From NCBI GenBank assembly GCA_030600525.1, contig JAUVLX010000191.1:1-6767 (forward strand): a DNA stretch of 6,767 nt, in the 5' to 3' direction. This document shows positions 1 through 5,279 of this stretch, one piece after another; position 1 is the first letter of the stretch; each line of letters begins with the position of its first letter. Source of the stretch: Desulfobulbus sp. (GTDB lineage Bacteria; Desulfobacterota; Desulfobulbia; Desulfobulbales; Desulfobulbaceae). The notes under the pieces were generated by a model. It saw nothing but the letters and a program-made list of their open reading frames with translations. It made no database searches and was not told where the DNA came from. The position numbers and the translations under genes were made by a program.

Positions 1-1119
1 AAGGGATTCGTTTTCAGGCTGGATGACAACCCTTATGGGTAGGTCATATTTTTGGGCAAACTCAAAATCCCGCTGATCATGTGCGGGAACGGCCATAACG
101 GCACCAGTCCCGTATTCTATCAAAACAAAGTTGGCCACATAGATAGGGATTCGATCACCATTAAAAGGGTTAATGCAGTATTTACCGGTAAAAACGCCTT
201 TTTTGTCAGGTTCATGATCTGCAGTTGCTCGCTGCTTTTCTATGAGGGTTGCCTCTATAAATTCTTTTACCGCGCCCTCCTGTTGTTCCCCTGAGATGAG
301 TTCATCAATTAAAGGGTGCTCAACAGCCAATGACATAAAGGTGACCCCATAAATGGTGTCTGGTCGAGTGGTAAATATAGAAACAACAGCATCAACTCCA
401 TCTACTTGGAAATCACAGGCAAGGCCTGTGCTTTTTCCAATCCAGTTGCGCTGCATGGTAGCAACTTTATCAGGCCAGCCGGTGAGCAAATCAAGATCTT
501 CTAAGAGTTCATCGGCATAATCTGTGATTTTAAAAAACCAACCGTACATAGTTTTAGGGAAAACAGGTTGATCGCAGCGCCAGCAAAGACCGTCAATGAC
601 CTGTTCTCGAGCAAGAACTGTTTGGCAGTCGTTGCACCAGTTAACAGTGGTTTCTTTTCGGTACACCAGACCTTTTTCAAGCATTTCGAGAAATAATTGT
701 TGTTCCCATCGATAATACTTTGGATTGCAGGTGGCAAGTTCTCGGTCCCAATCGTAACTGAGTCCGAGGGCTTTTAGCTGTTCACGCATGTAATCAATAT
801 TCTCGTAGGTCCATGCAGCAGGATGCACCCCTCTTTTCATGGCAGCATTTTCAGCAGGTAATCCAAACGCATCCCACCCCATGGGGTGAATGACGTTATA
901 CCCCTGAAGTCGCTTATACCTAGCAATAACATCACCTATGGTGTAATTACGTACGTGCCCCATATGAATCCGACCAGAAGGGTAGGGGAACATTTCCAAT
1001 ACATAATATTTCTCTTGAGTACTCTCATGAGTAACTTTGTACGGTGTAACTTTATCCCATTGCTGCTGCCACTTGCTCTCTATGGCTTGAAAATCGTATT
1101 TTTCGTTTGTCTGCTGCAT
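1..1119 (-). CDS. leuS: Leucyl-tRNA synthetase, N-terminal part (partial, cut by the window edge)
   Basis: This cytoplasmic class I aminoacyl-tRNA synthetase charges tRNA-Leu with leucine using ATP. Only the first 373 residues are in the window, against about 820-870 for the bacterial family, so the C-terminal part with KMSKS lies beyond the left edge. Visible in order: the catalytic PYPSGRIHMGH segment (residues 45-55, HIGH-type signature HMGH 52-55); GWDAFGLPAEN (81-91); a zinc module with Cys162, Cys165, Cys179 and Cys182; and the beginning of the CP1 editing domain with the threonine-rich TTRPDTIYG (250-258) and YGTGAVMAVPAHDQRD (336-351), whose Asp351 matches the conserved editing aspartate of the family. 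The ATG at 1119 is the only sensible start, because an in-frame TAA lies about 11 codons upstream with no ATG, GTG or TTG between. No good Shine-Dalgarno sequence sits directly before it. It follows dnaB by 81 bp with no visible terminator, so read-through from dnaB is plausible. Confidence 0.97.
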   Translation of the reverse strand, partial: MQQTNEKYDFQAIESKWQQQWDKVTPYKVTHESTQEKYYVLEMFPYPSGRIHMGHVRNYTIGDVIARYKRLQGYNVIHPMGWDAFGLPAENAAMKRGVHPAAWTYENIDYMREQLKALGLSYDWDRELATCNPKYYRWEQQLFLEMLEKGLVYRKETTVNWCNDCQTVLAREQVIDGLCWRCDQPVFPKTMYGWFFKITDYADELLEDLDLLTGWPDKVATMQRNWIGKSTGLACDFQVDGVDAVVSIFTTRPDTIYGVTFMSLAVEHPLIDELISGEQQEGAVKEFIEATLIEKQRATADHEPDKKGVFTGKYCINPFNGDRIPIYVANFVLIEYGTGAVMAVPAHDQRDFEFAQKYDLPIRVVIQPENESL

Positions 1120-1200
1120 AATCAGTTGCCGGTAATGAATTAAATATTCTGGTTACAAAAACCTTGATGTTTCCCTTTCCAACCAACTCCTTAAAAGCGG

Positions 1201-2577
1201 CTATGTGAGTGGTGGGGCCATGGTGGTGTAATTCTCAAATGTAGTAAACTCCCCGAGGAAGGTAAGCTTAACACTTCCGGTGGGCCCATTTCTTTGTTTG
1301 CCAATAATGACCTCTGCTAAGCCACGATTCGGGTTATCTTCTGCCTTGTTGTAGACTTCATCACGGTAAATAAACATAATGACATCGGCATCTTGCTCGA
1401 TGGCGCCAGATTCACGTAAATCAGAAAGTTGCGGTCTTTTGTCGGGACGGCTTTCTAGGCTACGATTTAACTGGGAAAGAGCAACGACAGGAACATCGAG
1501 TTCTTTTGCCATTGCCTTAAGGGATCTTGAGATGTCTGATATTTCTTGAGCTCTATTCTCAATACCACTCTTCCCCTGCATGAGTTGCAGGTAATCGACA
1601 ACCACCATTCCTATATTGTTTTCTGATTTCAGACGTCTTGCCTTAGCTCGCATTTCAAGCACAGTAAGCGCAGCAGTATCGTCAATATAAATCGGGGCAT
1701 CGGCGAGCATTCCGGTTGCACGGGTCAATTTGGGCCAATCTGACTCATGGAGTTTCCCGGTCCTAATTCTTTGAGAATCAATGCGTCCGAGTGAACACAA
1801 CATACGCATCGCCAGAGATTCCATGGACATTTCAAGACTGAAGACAGCAACAGGTTCTTTTTCGATAAGTGCGGCATGCTGGACAATATTCATAGCTAAG
1901 GCTGTTTTACCCATGGAAGGACGAGCAGCAATAACAATCATCTCTGAAGGCTGAAAACCTGCAGTCATTTTGTCAAGCTCATCATACCCGGTGGCCACAC
2001 CAGTGATAAGTTCCTGCCGGTCATAAAGCTGGGTAATCTTATCAAAGGCCTTTGGGACAATATTGGCCATTGCTTGAAACCCCTGTCCTTTTTTGGACTG
2101 GGCAATTTCAAAAATAGTTTTTTCGGCTTCATCCACCAGGGTTTCAATATCATCCTGGGCATCATAGCAGCGTGCAGCTACCTCGGAAGTGGTCTGGATA
2201 AGCCGTCGTAGAACTGATTTTTTTCGAATAATATGGGCGTGATGAACAAGGGTGCCGGTAAAGGGGATGATGTTGGTCAAAGAGGCAATATAGCCAGCAC
2301 CACCAGCACTTTCAAGTTTGTTTTGATCGTTGAGCAGTCCGCTAACTGTTATGAGATCGTGAGGTTCACTCTTTTCGAAAAGTGATACCATTGCTGCATA
2401 AATAATTTTATGCTTCTCTTTATAAAAATCTCCAGGATCTATGACTTCTGCGACCTGAAGCAATGATTTATCTTGAATGAGGATAGTGCCAAGAACGGCC
2501 TGTTCAGCTTCAACGTTCTGCGGAGGAAGCATTTTAGGAAGTATGGCGAGGGGCGGCGGAGCTGTTGCTTGTTGCAT
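1201..2577 (-). CDS. dnaB: Replicative DNA helicase DnaB
   Basis: DnaB is the hexameric 5'-3' helicase that unwinds DNA at the replication fork and recruits primase. Numbered from the upstream ATG at 2583 (460 aa, the usual family length), the N-terminal primase-binding domain starts near PPQNVEAEQAVLG (20-32). A linker near 160-190 leads to the RecA-like motor, with Walker A ARPSMGKT (220-227), Walker B VVVDYLQLM (327-335), the SQLNRSLE motif (370-377), DLRESGAIEQDAD (388-400) and the arginine-finger region GKQRNGPTG (428-436). The motor is contiguous, with no intein at the P-loop or elsewhere. Two ATG codons compete, at 2583 and 2577. An AAGG at 2585-2588 is only one base from the first but seven from the second, so I prefer 2577 (458 aa). 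An in-frame TAG lies six codons above 2583. The 257-bp gap to rplI suggests its own promoter. Confidence 0.97.
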   Translation of the reverse strand: MQQATAPPPLAILPKMLPPQNVEAEQAVLGTILIQDKSLLQVAEVIDPGDFYKEKHKIIYAAMVSLFEKSEPHDLITVSGLLNDQNKLESAGGAGYIASLTNIIPFTGTLVHHAHIIRKKSVLRRLIQTTSEVAARCYDAQDDIETLVDEAEKTIFEIAQSKKGQGFQAMANIVPKAFDKITQLYDRQELITGVATGYDELDKMTAGFQPSEMIVIAARPSMGKTALAMNIVQHAALIEKEPVAVFSLEMSMESLAMRMLCSLGRIDSQRIRTGKLHESDWPKLTRATGMLADAPIYIDDTAALTVLEMRAKARRLKSENNIGMVVVDYLQLMQGKSGIENRAQEISDISRSLKAMAKELDVPVVALSQLNRSLESRPDKRPQLSDLRESGAIEQDADVIMFIYRDEVYNKAEDNPNRGLAEVIIGKQRNGPTGSVKLTFLGEFTTFENYTTMAPPLT

Positions 2578-2584
2578 TTCCATG

Positions 2585-2588
2585 CCTT
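2585..2588 (-). promoter_or_regulatory. Ribosome binding site that decides the dnaB start
   Basis: On the minus strand this reads AAGG. It leaves one base to the ATG at 2583, which is too close, and seven bases to the ATG at 2577, which is normal spacing. It therefore favours the second methionine as the dnaB start. This is an inference from spacing only. Confidence 0.5.
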
Positions 2589-2628
2589 GAAACAGATGCT
2601 ATGGTGTAAAACGATGACGCTTGCAACA

Positions 2629-2634
2629 ACTATA
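2629..2634 (-). promoter_or_regulatory. Possible second -10 element upstream of dnaB
   Basis: The minus strand reads TATAGT here, about 45 bases before the dnaB start. I could not find a convincing -35 box 16-18 bases upstream, so this is only a candidate. A stronger-looking TGCTATAGT lies farther upstream at 2705-2713. Confidence 0.2.
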
Positions 2635-2668
2635 CTGTCATTGCTTATTTATGCACGCCCAAATTACA

Positions 2669-2698
2669 AGTGCCTTTTCTGGAATCAGAAAAGGCACT
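2669..2698 (-). repeat. Perfect 13-bp hairpin in the dnaB upstream region
   Basis: AGTGCCTTTTCTG (2669-2681) and its exact complement CAGAAAAGGCACT (2686-2698) enclose a four-base loop. The stem is stable, but neither strand continues into a run of T after the second arm, so it does not look like a standard intrinsic terminator. It lies between rplI and dnaB, just downstream (minus-strand sense) of a candidate -10 element. It could therefore fold at the very 5' end of a dnaB transcript, serve as a two-fold operator, or mark an mRNA processing or 3'-end site for the rplI transcript. The structure is seen directly; the role is unknown. Confidence 0.75.
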
Positions 2699-2704
2699 GT
2701 ATCG

Positions 2705-2713
2705 ACTATAGCA
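2705..2713 (-). promoter_or_regulatory. Candidate extended -10 element for dnaB
   Basis: The minus strand reads TGCTATAGT, an extended -10 form (TG, one base, then a hexamer close to TATAAT). The upstream DNA is very A+T rich but has no clear -35 hexamer, which is tolerable for extended -10 promoters. A start a few bases downstream would place the 13-bp hairpin at 2669-2698 at the 5' end of an untranslated leader of roughly 120 bases. This is a prediction by eye. Confidence 0.35.
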
Positions 2714-2750
2714 TTTATTTTTACAAAAAATAATATTTGAAAAATAAATG
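2712..2750. repeat. A+T-rich 11-bp inverted repeat upstream of dnaB
   Basis: CATTTATTTTT (2712-2722) is matched exactly by AAAAATAAATG (2740-2750). The 17-base interior can pair four more bases (CAAA 2724-2727 with TTTG 2736-2739) past a single unpaired A. The element is almost wholly A/T and abuts the candidate extended -10 at 2705-2713, so it may act as upstream promoter DNA or a protein-binding palindrome. As RNA it would be a weak hairpin. The repeat itself is certain; the function is not. Confidence 0.65.
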
Positions 2751-2770
2751 ACCCACCTTTTTCAGCGAGA

Positions 2771-2807
2771 GTGATTGGCTCAAAAGCCGTTTCAGTTATT
2801 CAATCAC
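2771..2807. repeat. Nested inverted repeat just downstream of rplI
   Basis: GTGATTG (2771-2777) pairs with CAATCAC (2801-2807), and inside it GGCT (2777-2780) can pair with AGCC (2785-2788). The two pairings share base 2777, so they are partly exclusive alternatives. The element begins about 34 bases past the rplI stop in the transcript sense, a reasonable position for a 3'-end structure. No T-run follows on the minus strand, so I do not call it a terminator with confidence. Confidence 0.4.
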
Positions 2808-2840
2808 GCGAATAAAGAACTAGGGTAAAGTAAAAGAGTT

Positions 2841-3296
2841 TTATTCCCCAATGGTTTCAGGAATAACCTGAATGGCAATAGTAGCAATAGCCTGAAAGCC
2901 TACTTTCACCGGAATTTTGTACTCACCCAGTTGCTTAATGGGTTCTTTAAGAACAATATTCTTTTTATCAATTTTTAACCCAGCTTCTTCAAGTCCAGCA
3001 GCAATATCACTACTGGTCACGGATCCGAAAAGGCGATTTTCTTCACCAACTCGCTTGGTAATGGTAATTATCTTGTCAGCAAGTTGTGCTGTGATTTTCC
3101 CAGCGTCTTTTTGCTGCTGAGCAAGTCGTGCTTCAATTGCTTGTCTTTCTTTCTCCAATAGCCCGAGAGCAGTTGCATTAACTAGGACTGCTTTCTTTTG
3201 CGGAATAAGGTAATTCCTGGCGTATCCATTTTTTACCTTTACTATTTCGCCTTCCTGACCAAGGGTATCGATTGTTTCTTTAAGTATAATTTCCAT
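2841..3296 (-). CDS. rplI: 50S ribosomal protein L9
   Basis: L9 binds 23S rRNA near the base of the L1 stalk and projects from the ribosome, helping to limit frame slippage. The protein has 151 residues, the normal size. Its N-terminal RNA-binding domain carries the family signature region around GEIVKVKNGYARNYLIP (16-32). A long charged helix (about 42-76) follows, and then the C-terminal domain containing RLFGSVTSSDIA (88-99) and KKNIVL (111-116). The ATG at 3296 is supported by GAGGG at 3304-3308, seven bases away. A longer in-frame start at 3428 would add 44 non-homologous residues and overlap the preceding gene, so it is rejected. The gene follows the DUF2232 gene by 77 bp, in the ribosomal operon order common in Desulfobacterota. 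Confidence 0.97.
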   Translation of the reverse strand: MEIILKETIDTLGQEGEIVKVKNGYARNYLIPQKKAVLVNATALGLLEKERQAIEARLAQQQKDAGKITAQLADKIITITKRVGEENRLFGSVTSSDIAAGLEEAGLKIDKKNIVLKEPIKQLGEYKIPVKVGFQAIATIAIQVIPETIGE

Positions 3297-3343
3297 GAGT
3301 GAACCCTCTACATGTATTTTGGTTCGGTTATCAACGATATATA

Positions 3344-3361
3344 TAACGCCTTTTAGCGTTA
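3344..3361. repeat. Small hairpin between the DUF2232 gene and rplI
   Basis: TAACGC (3344-3349) pairs with GCGTTA (3356-3361) around a six-base loop. On the minus strand it lies shortly after the stop of the membrane-protein gene and about 48 bases before the L9 start. It is followed by an alternating TATATAT stretch rather than a T-run. It may affect processing or partial attenuation between the two genes; six base pairs could also be chance. Confidence 0.35.
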
Positions 3362-3373
3362 ATGATAACTTCG

Positions 3374-4348
3374 TTATTTGTCTGTGTGGTCGGCAACGCT
3401 TCCCGGAAGTTTTCTGAAATTGAGCCAAACATCAGCAAAGCCTAATATAGCCAGAAAAATCAGACCATAGCTCTGTACTATAAGCATAAAGTAAAGAGCA
3501 AGCCTGAAAAAGCCAGGAACGTTCCATTTGTCTAGCAGGTGGATAAAAACGGCCAATCCTTGGAAAAAATAAAGCAAAATGCCCACCAGCAGAAGACAGA
3601 TAGCTATATCTTTGATTACTCCGCTTCCTACAAGCATGATAACGACTGCAGTTATCGGCAACCAAACTAGCTGCTCAGGTAGAGACCATGCTGTGTATTT
3701 GCCCCATCCCTTATCGGTGAGGCATAATTTTTTAGCCAGGATATTACTGATAACCAGATTAAACCATACGGTTGCAATCACTATGCATCCTAATATACCT
3801 GGAAGTACACGAGGAATAACTTTACGTGTCTCTTCAATGGCAATTTGCAGGGCGTAAAGTACCTCAGCCGAAATATCGGACTGCGTGCTGTAGGCAGTAT
3901 ATGCTTGAGCAAAGCTGGCATCGAGCATTATGACCAATTGCGTATACAGGTTTTCTGAAGTTATCAAACTACAAATAATCCAGAAGACTATCCAACTACC
4001 ACCTTGTGTTACGATTCCTTTAACGCCGGTAACGATAGCGCTTTCCTCTGAAATCATGCCTTTGTACAGCGTGTATCCCAGTGGAATAAATGTGAGAGAA
4101 AAAAGAAATATTTCAATGCGTTGTGCAATGATCAGGCCTGCTCCAGCGAGAAGCAGGCTATTTCTCATAAGTTTAAAAGCACTCTTAGGGCCTAAAAAGC
4201 AAAAAATAAGAAAAACAGGAATGCTCAATACACCTTGTGACCATCCAAACAAAAAAGGGAAAAAGGATGGTAAAAAAAACACTGCGGCTGTTAGCAACAT
4301 GTATTTTAATAATGAAGCATGCCTAGGTGGTCCTTCCTCCTTTATCAC
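3374..4348 (-). CDS. DUF2232 (YybS-like) integral membrane protein of the S18-L9 operon
   Basis: This is a 324-residue polytopic inner-membrane protein of unknown biochemical function. Hydrophobic segments lie at about 15-35, 38-54, 63-76, 79-96, 115-130, 182-203, 228-244, 247-270 and 280-308, giving some eight or nine helices. The longest hydrophilic stretch is around 142-180. The C-terminal region with FFQGLAVFIHLLDKW (261-275), the proline-containing turn after it and FADVWLNFRKL (304-314) resembles what I recall of the DUF2232 family. Members of that family sit between rpsR and rplI in many Desulfobacterota and are known as YybS in Firmicutes. The gene starts 20 bp after rpsR, so it is almost certainly co-transcribed. 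The GTG at 4348 is the likely start, but it lacks an upstream ribosome site. A strong AAAGGAGG (4336-4343) lies inside the proposed coding region instead, and the next in-frame ATG is at 4300. The family call is from memory; the start is uncertain. Confidence 0.8.
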   Translation of the reverse strand: MIKEEGPPRHASLLKYMLLTAAVFFLPSFFPFLFGWSQGVLSIPVFLIFCFLGPKSAFKLMRNSLLLAGAGLIIAQRIEIFLFSLTFIPLGYTLYKGMISEESAIVTGVKGIVTQGGSWIVFWIICSLITSENLYTQLVIMLDASFAQAYTAYSTQSDISAEVLYALQIAIEETRKVIPRVLPGILGCIVIATVWFNLVISNILAKKLCLTDKGWGKYTAWSLPEQLVWLPITAVVIMLVGSGVIKDIAICLLLVGILLYFFQGLAVFIHLLDKWNVPGFFRLALYFMLIVQSYGLIFLAILGFADVWLNFRKLPGSVADHTDK

Positions 4349-4368
4349 TTTTTCGGGAGCTAAATCGC

Positions 4369-4608
4369 TTAAAACTGTGTTGGACCTGTATACGGCAACA
4401 GTGCAAGTTGCCTCGCCCGCTTAACTGCCTCTGTCAACTGACGCTGGTGACTGGCGCAAGTACCGTAAATACGCCGAGGGATTATTTTACCGCGTTCGGT
4501 AACAAAATTTCTCAGAGTTTTTGGATCGCGGTAGTCGATATATATTTCTTTATCTGTACAAAATCTACATACACGACGGCGAGAAAAAACTTTTCTAGGT
4601 GGGGCCAT
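4369..4608 (-). CDS. rpsR: 30S ribosomal protein S18, zinc-ribbon type
   Basis: S18 binds with S6 to the central domain of 16S rRNA on the 30S platform. The 79-residue protein is of normal length. It shows the S18 core FVTERGKIIPRRIYGTC (35-51) and HQRQLTEAVKRARQLALLP (54-72). Cys14-x-x-Cys17 and Cys51-x-x-His54 form a CxxC...CxxH set, consistent with the zinc-binding form of this protein rather than the cysteine-poor form found in many Gammaproteobacteria. The ATG at 4608 has GAGGAG upstream, with GGAG eight bases away. The gene follows rpsF by 45 bp and precedes the DUF2232 membrane gene by 20 bp, with no terminator visible on either side, so the three are probably one transcript. Confidence 0.97.
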   Translation of the reverse strand: MAPPRKVFSRRRVCRFCTDKEIYIDYRDPKTLRNFVTERGKIIPRRIYGTCASHQRQLTEAVKRARQLALLPYTGPTQF

Positions 4609-4653
4609 GGGGTACTCTCCTCTATGTGAATCCTTTTACTGGATAAAAAAATA

Positions 4654-5142
4654 TTATGCTTCTTTAGTCGGTTCTTCTGCAGGGGTTGCAACTTTTTCTT
4701 CAGCAACCTCAGCAACCTCAGTCTCGACAGGGGCTGCAGGTTTAGTCTCGACAGGGGCAGCAGCATCTTCGCTTTCTTCAGTTTCAACTGCCTCTAATGC
4801 TGCTGCTTCCGCAGCAATACGATCTTTTTCAAGAGTAATGGCTGCTTCATCCATTGATTCATTGAGCTTGATCGTTAAAAAACGAAGGAGACGATCATCA
4901 ATTTTGAAAATACGTTCAAGCTCTTCAATTGTATGCCCAGGAGCCGCATAGTTCACATTGACATAGTACCCTTGAACTTCCTTTTTGATTTCATAGGCAA
5001 GTTTTTTCATGCCCCAACGATCAACGGAAATAATTGTTCCGTTATCATTAGTGATAAGTGCATTTGTTCTGTCAATAACTTCAGTGAATTGTTCTTCACC
5101 AATGTTAGGACGCAGGATATAGGTTGTTTCGTAATGACGCAT
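4654..5142 (-). CDS. rpsF: 30S ribosomal protein S6 with a long acidic C-terminal tail
   Basis: S6 pairs with S18 on the 30S platform. Residues 1 to about 100 form the normal ferredoxin-like fold: MRHYETTYILRP (1-12), VDRWGMKKLAYEIKK (40-54), GYYVNVNYAAPG (58-69) and DDRLLRFLTIKL (82-93). The remaining roughly 60 residues are dominated by Ala, Glu, Val and Thr and are probably disordered. They include AAPVET twice (128-133 and 136-141) and an AEV doublet. At 162 residues the protein is longer than the usual 95-135. The ATG at 5142 is preceded by AGGAGG at four-base spacing, an excellent ribosome site. It is the first gene of the rpsF-rpsR-DUF2232-rplI group and has its own upstream leader. 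Acidic S6 tails are known in other bacteria (E. coli S6 is modified by glutamate addition), so the tail is unusual in degree rather than kind. Confidence 0.97.
   Translation of the reverse strand: MRHYETTYILRPNIGEEQFTEVIDRTNALITNDNGTIISVDRWGMKKLAYEIKKEVQGYYVNVNYAAPGHTIEELERIFKIDDRLLRFLTIKLNESMDEAAITLEKDRIAAEAAALEAVETEESEDAAAPVETKPAAPVETEVAEVAEEKVATPAEEPTKEA
4721..4758. repeat. 24-bp-period direct repeat within the rpsF tail
   Basis: GTCTCGACAGGGGC occurs at 4721-4734 and again at 4745-4758, exactly 24 bases (eight codons) apart. It encodes the repeated AAPVET of the S6 tail. Just to its left, CAGCAACCT occurs twice in tandem at 4701-4718, with a 9-base period. The in-frame periods and identical codons suggest recent duplication or slippage within the tail. 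Confidence 0.85.
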
Positions 5143-5168
5143 GATTCCTCCTCGTGGTCATGGTAGCC

Positions 5169-5197
5169 CTCGCTTTTATCTGGATGATGAGAGCGAG
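5169..5197 (-). promoter_or_regulatory. Stem-loop in the rpsF operon leader (possible autoregulatory site)
   Basis: CTCGCT (5169-5174) pairs with AGCGAG (5192-5197) around a 17-base loop, ending 26 bases before the rpsF start on the minus strand. In several bacteria the S6:S18 complex represses its own operon by binding a structured leader. The position fits such a role, but I do not see the CCG element I recall for that motif between the candidate promoter and the start codon. Calling it regulatory is inference. Confidence 0.3.
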
Positions 5198-5220
5198 AAG
5201 GTTAGTGTGATGAACAGAAT

Positions 5221-5249
5221 ACATTACTTAAAAAAAACAATGCAGTCAA
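5221..5249 (-). promoter_or_regulatory. Candidate promoter of the rpsF operon
   Basis: On the minus strand TTGACT (5244-5249) is a near-consensus -35 box. Seventeen bases later TAATGT (5221-5226) stands where a -10 box is expected, though it matches only three of six consensus positions. The spacer contains a run of eight T. It would start transcription about 75 bases before rpsF, between mazG and the ribosomal genes. Confidence 0.4.
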
Positions 5250-5279
5250 GAGCTAATACAACGGCCCAAATTCGATGTT

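Noticed and set aside
52..294. 80-codon plus-strand open frame at the left edge
   Set aside because: It lies antisense within the leuS editing-domain coding region, which is clearly the real gene.
1201..2583. Possible intein in DnaB
   Set aside because: DnaB is a frequent intein host, but the motor motifs from Walker A to the arginine finger are contiguous at normal spacing and total length is normal.
2669..2698. Intrinsic terminator for rplI
   Set aside because: The stem is strong, but the bases following it on the minus strand (TGTAATTTGGG) are not a T-run, so I list it as a hairpin of unknown role.
2473..2733. 86-codon plus-strand frame crossing the dnaB start and the intergenic hairpins
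   Set aside because: It overlaps the dnaB 5' end antisense and reads through the hairpin region. It has no domain or convincing start.
2701..2760. Replication origin suggested by A+T-rich DNA next to dnaB
   Set aside because: No good DnaA boxes (TTATCCACA-like) are visible nearby, and low GC alone is not evidence of an origin.
2669..2807. CRISPR array or transposon-end repeats
   Set aside because: The three inverted repeats differ in sequence, there are no repeated units with spacers, no target-site duplications and no transposase.
3297..3428. N-terminal extension of the L9 frame to 195 residues
   Set aside because: The added residues do not belong to the L9 fold, would overlap the end of the DUF2232 gene, and a good GAGGG site supports the ATG at 3296, which begins the canonical MEIIL L9 sequence.
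3930..4424. 164-codon plus-strand open frame
   Set aside because: It is antisense to the membrane-protein gene, has no recognisable domain, and spans the rpsR end. It is a shadow of the coding strand.
4512..4787. 91-codon minus-strand frame overlapping rpsF and rpsR
   Set aside because: Its leucine/lysine-rich product is the alternate-frame reading of the repetitive S6 tail and the start of rpsR. Both of those genes are certain.
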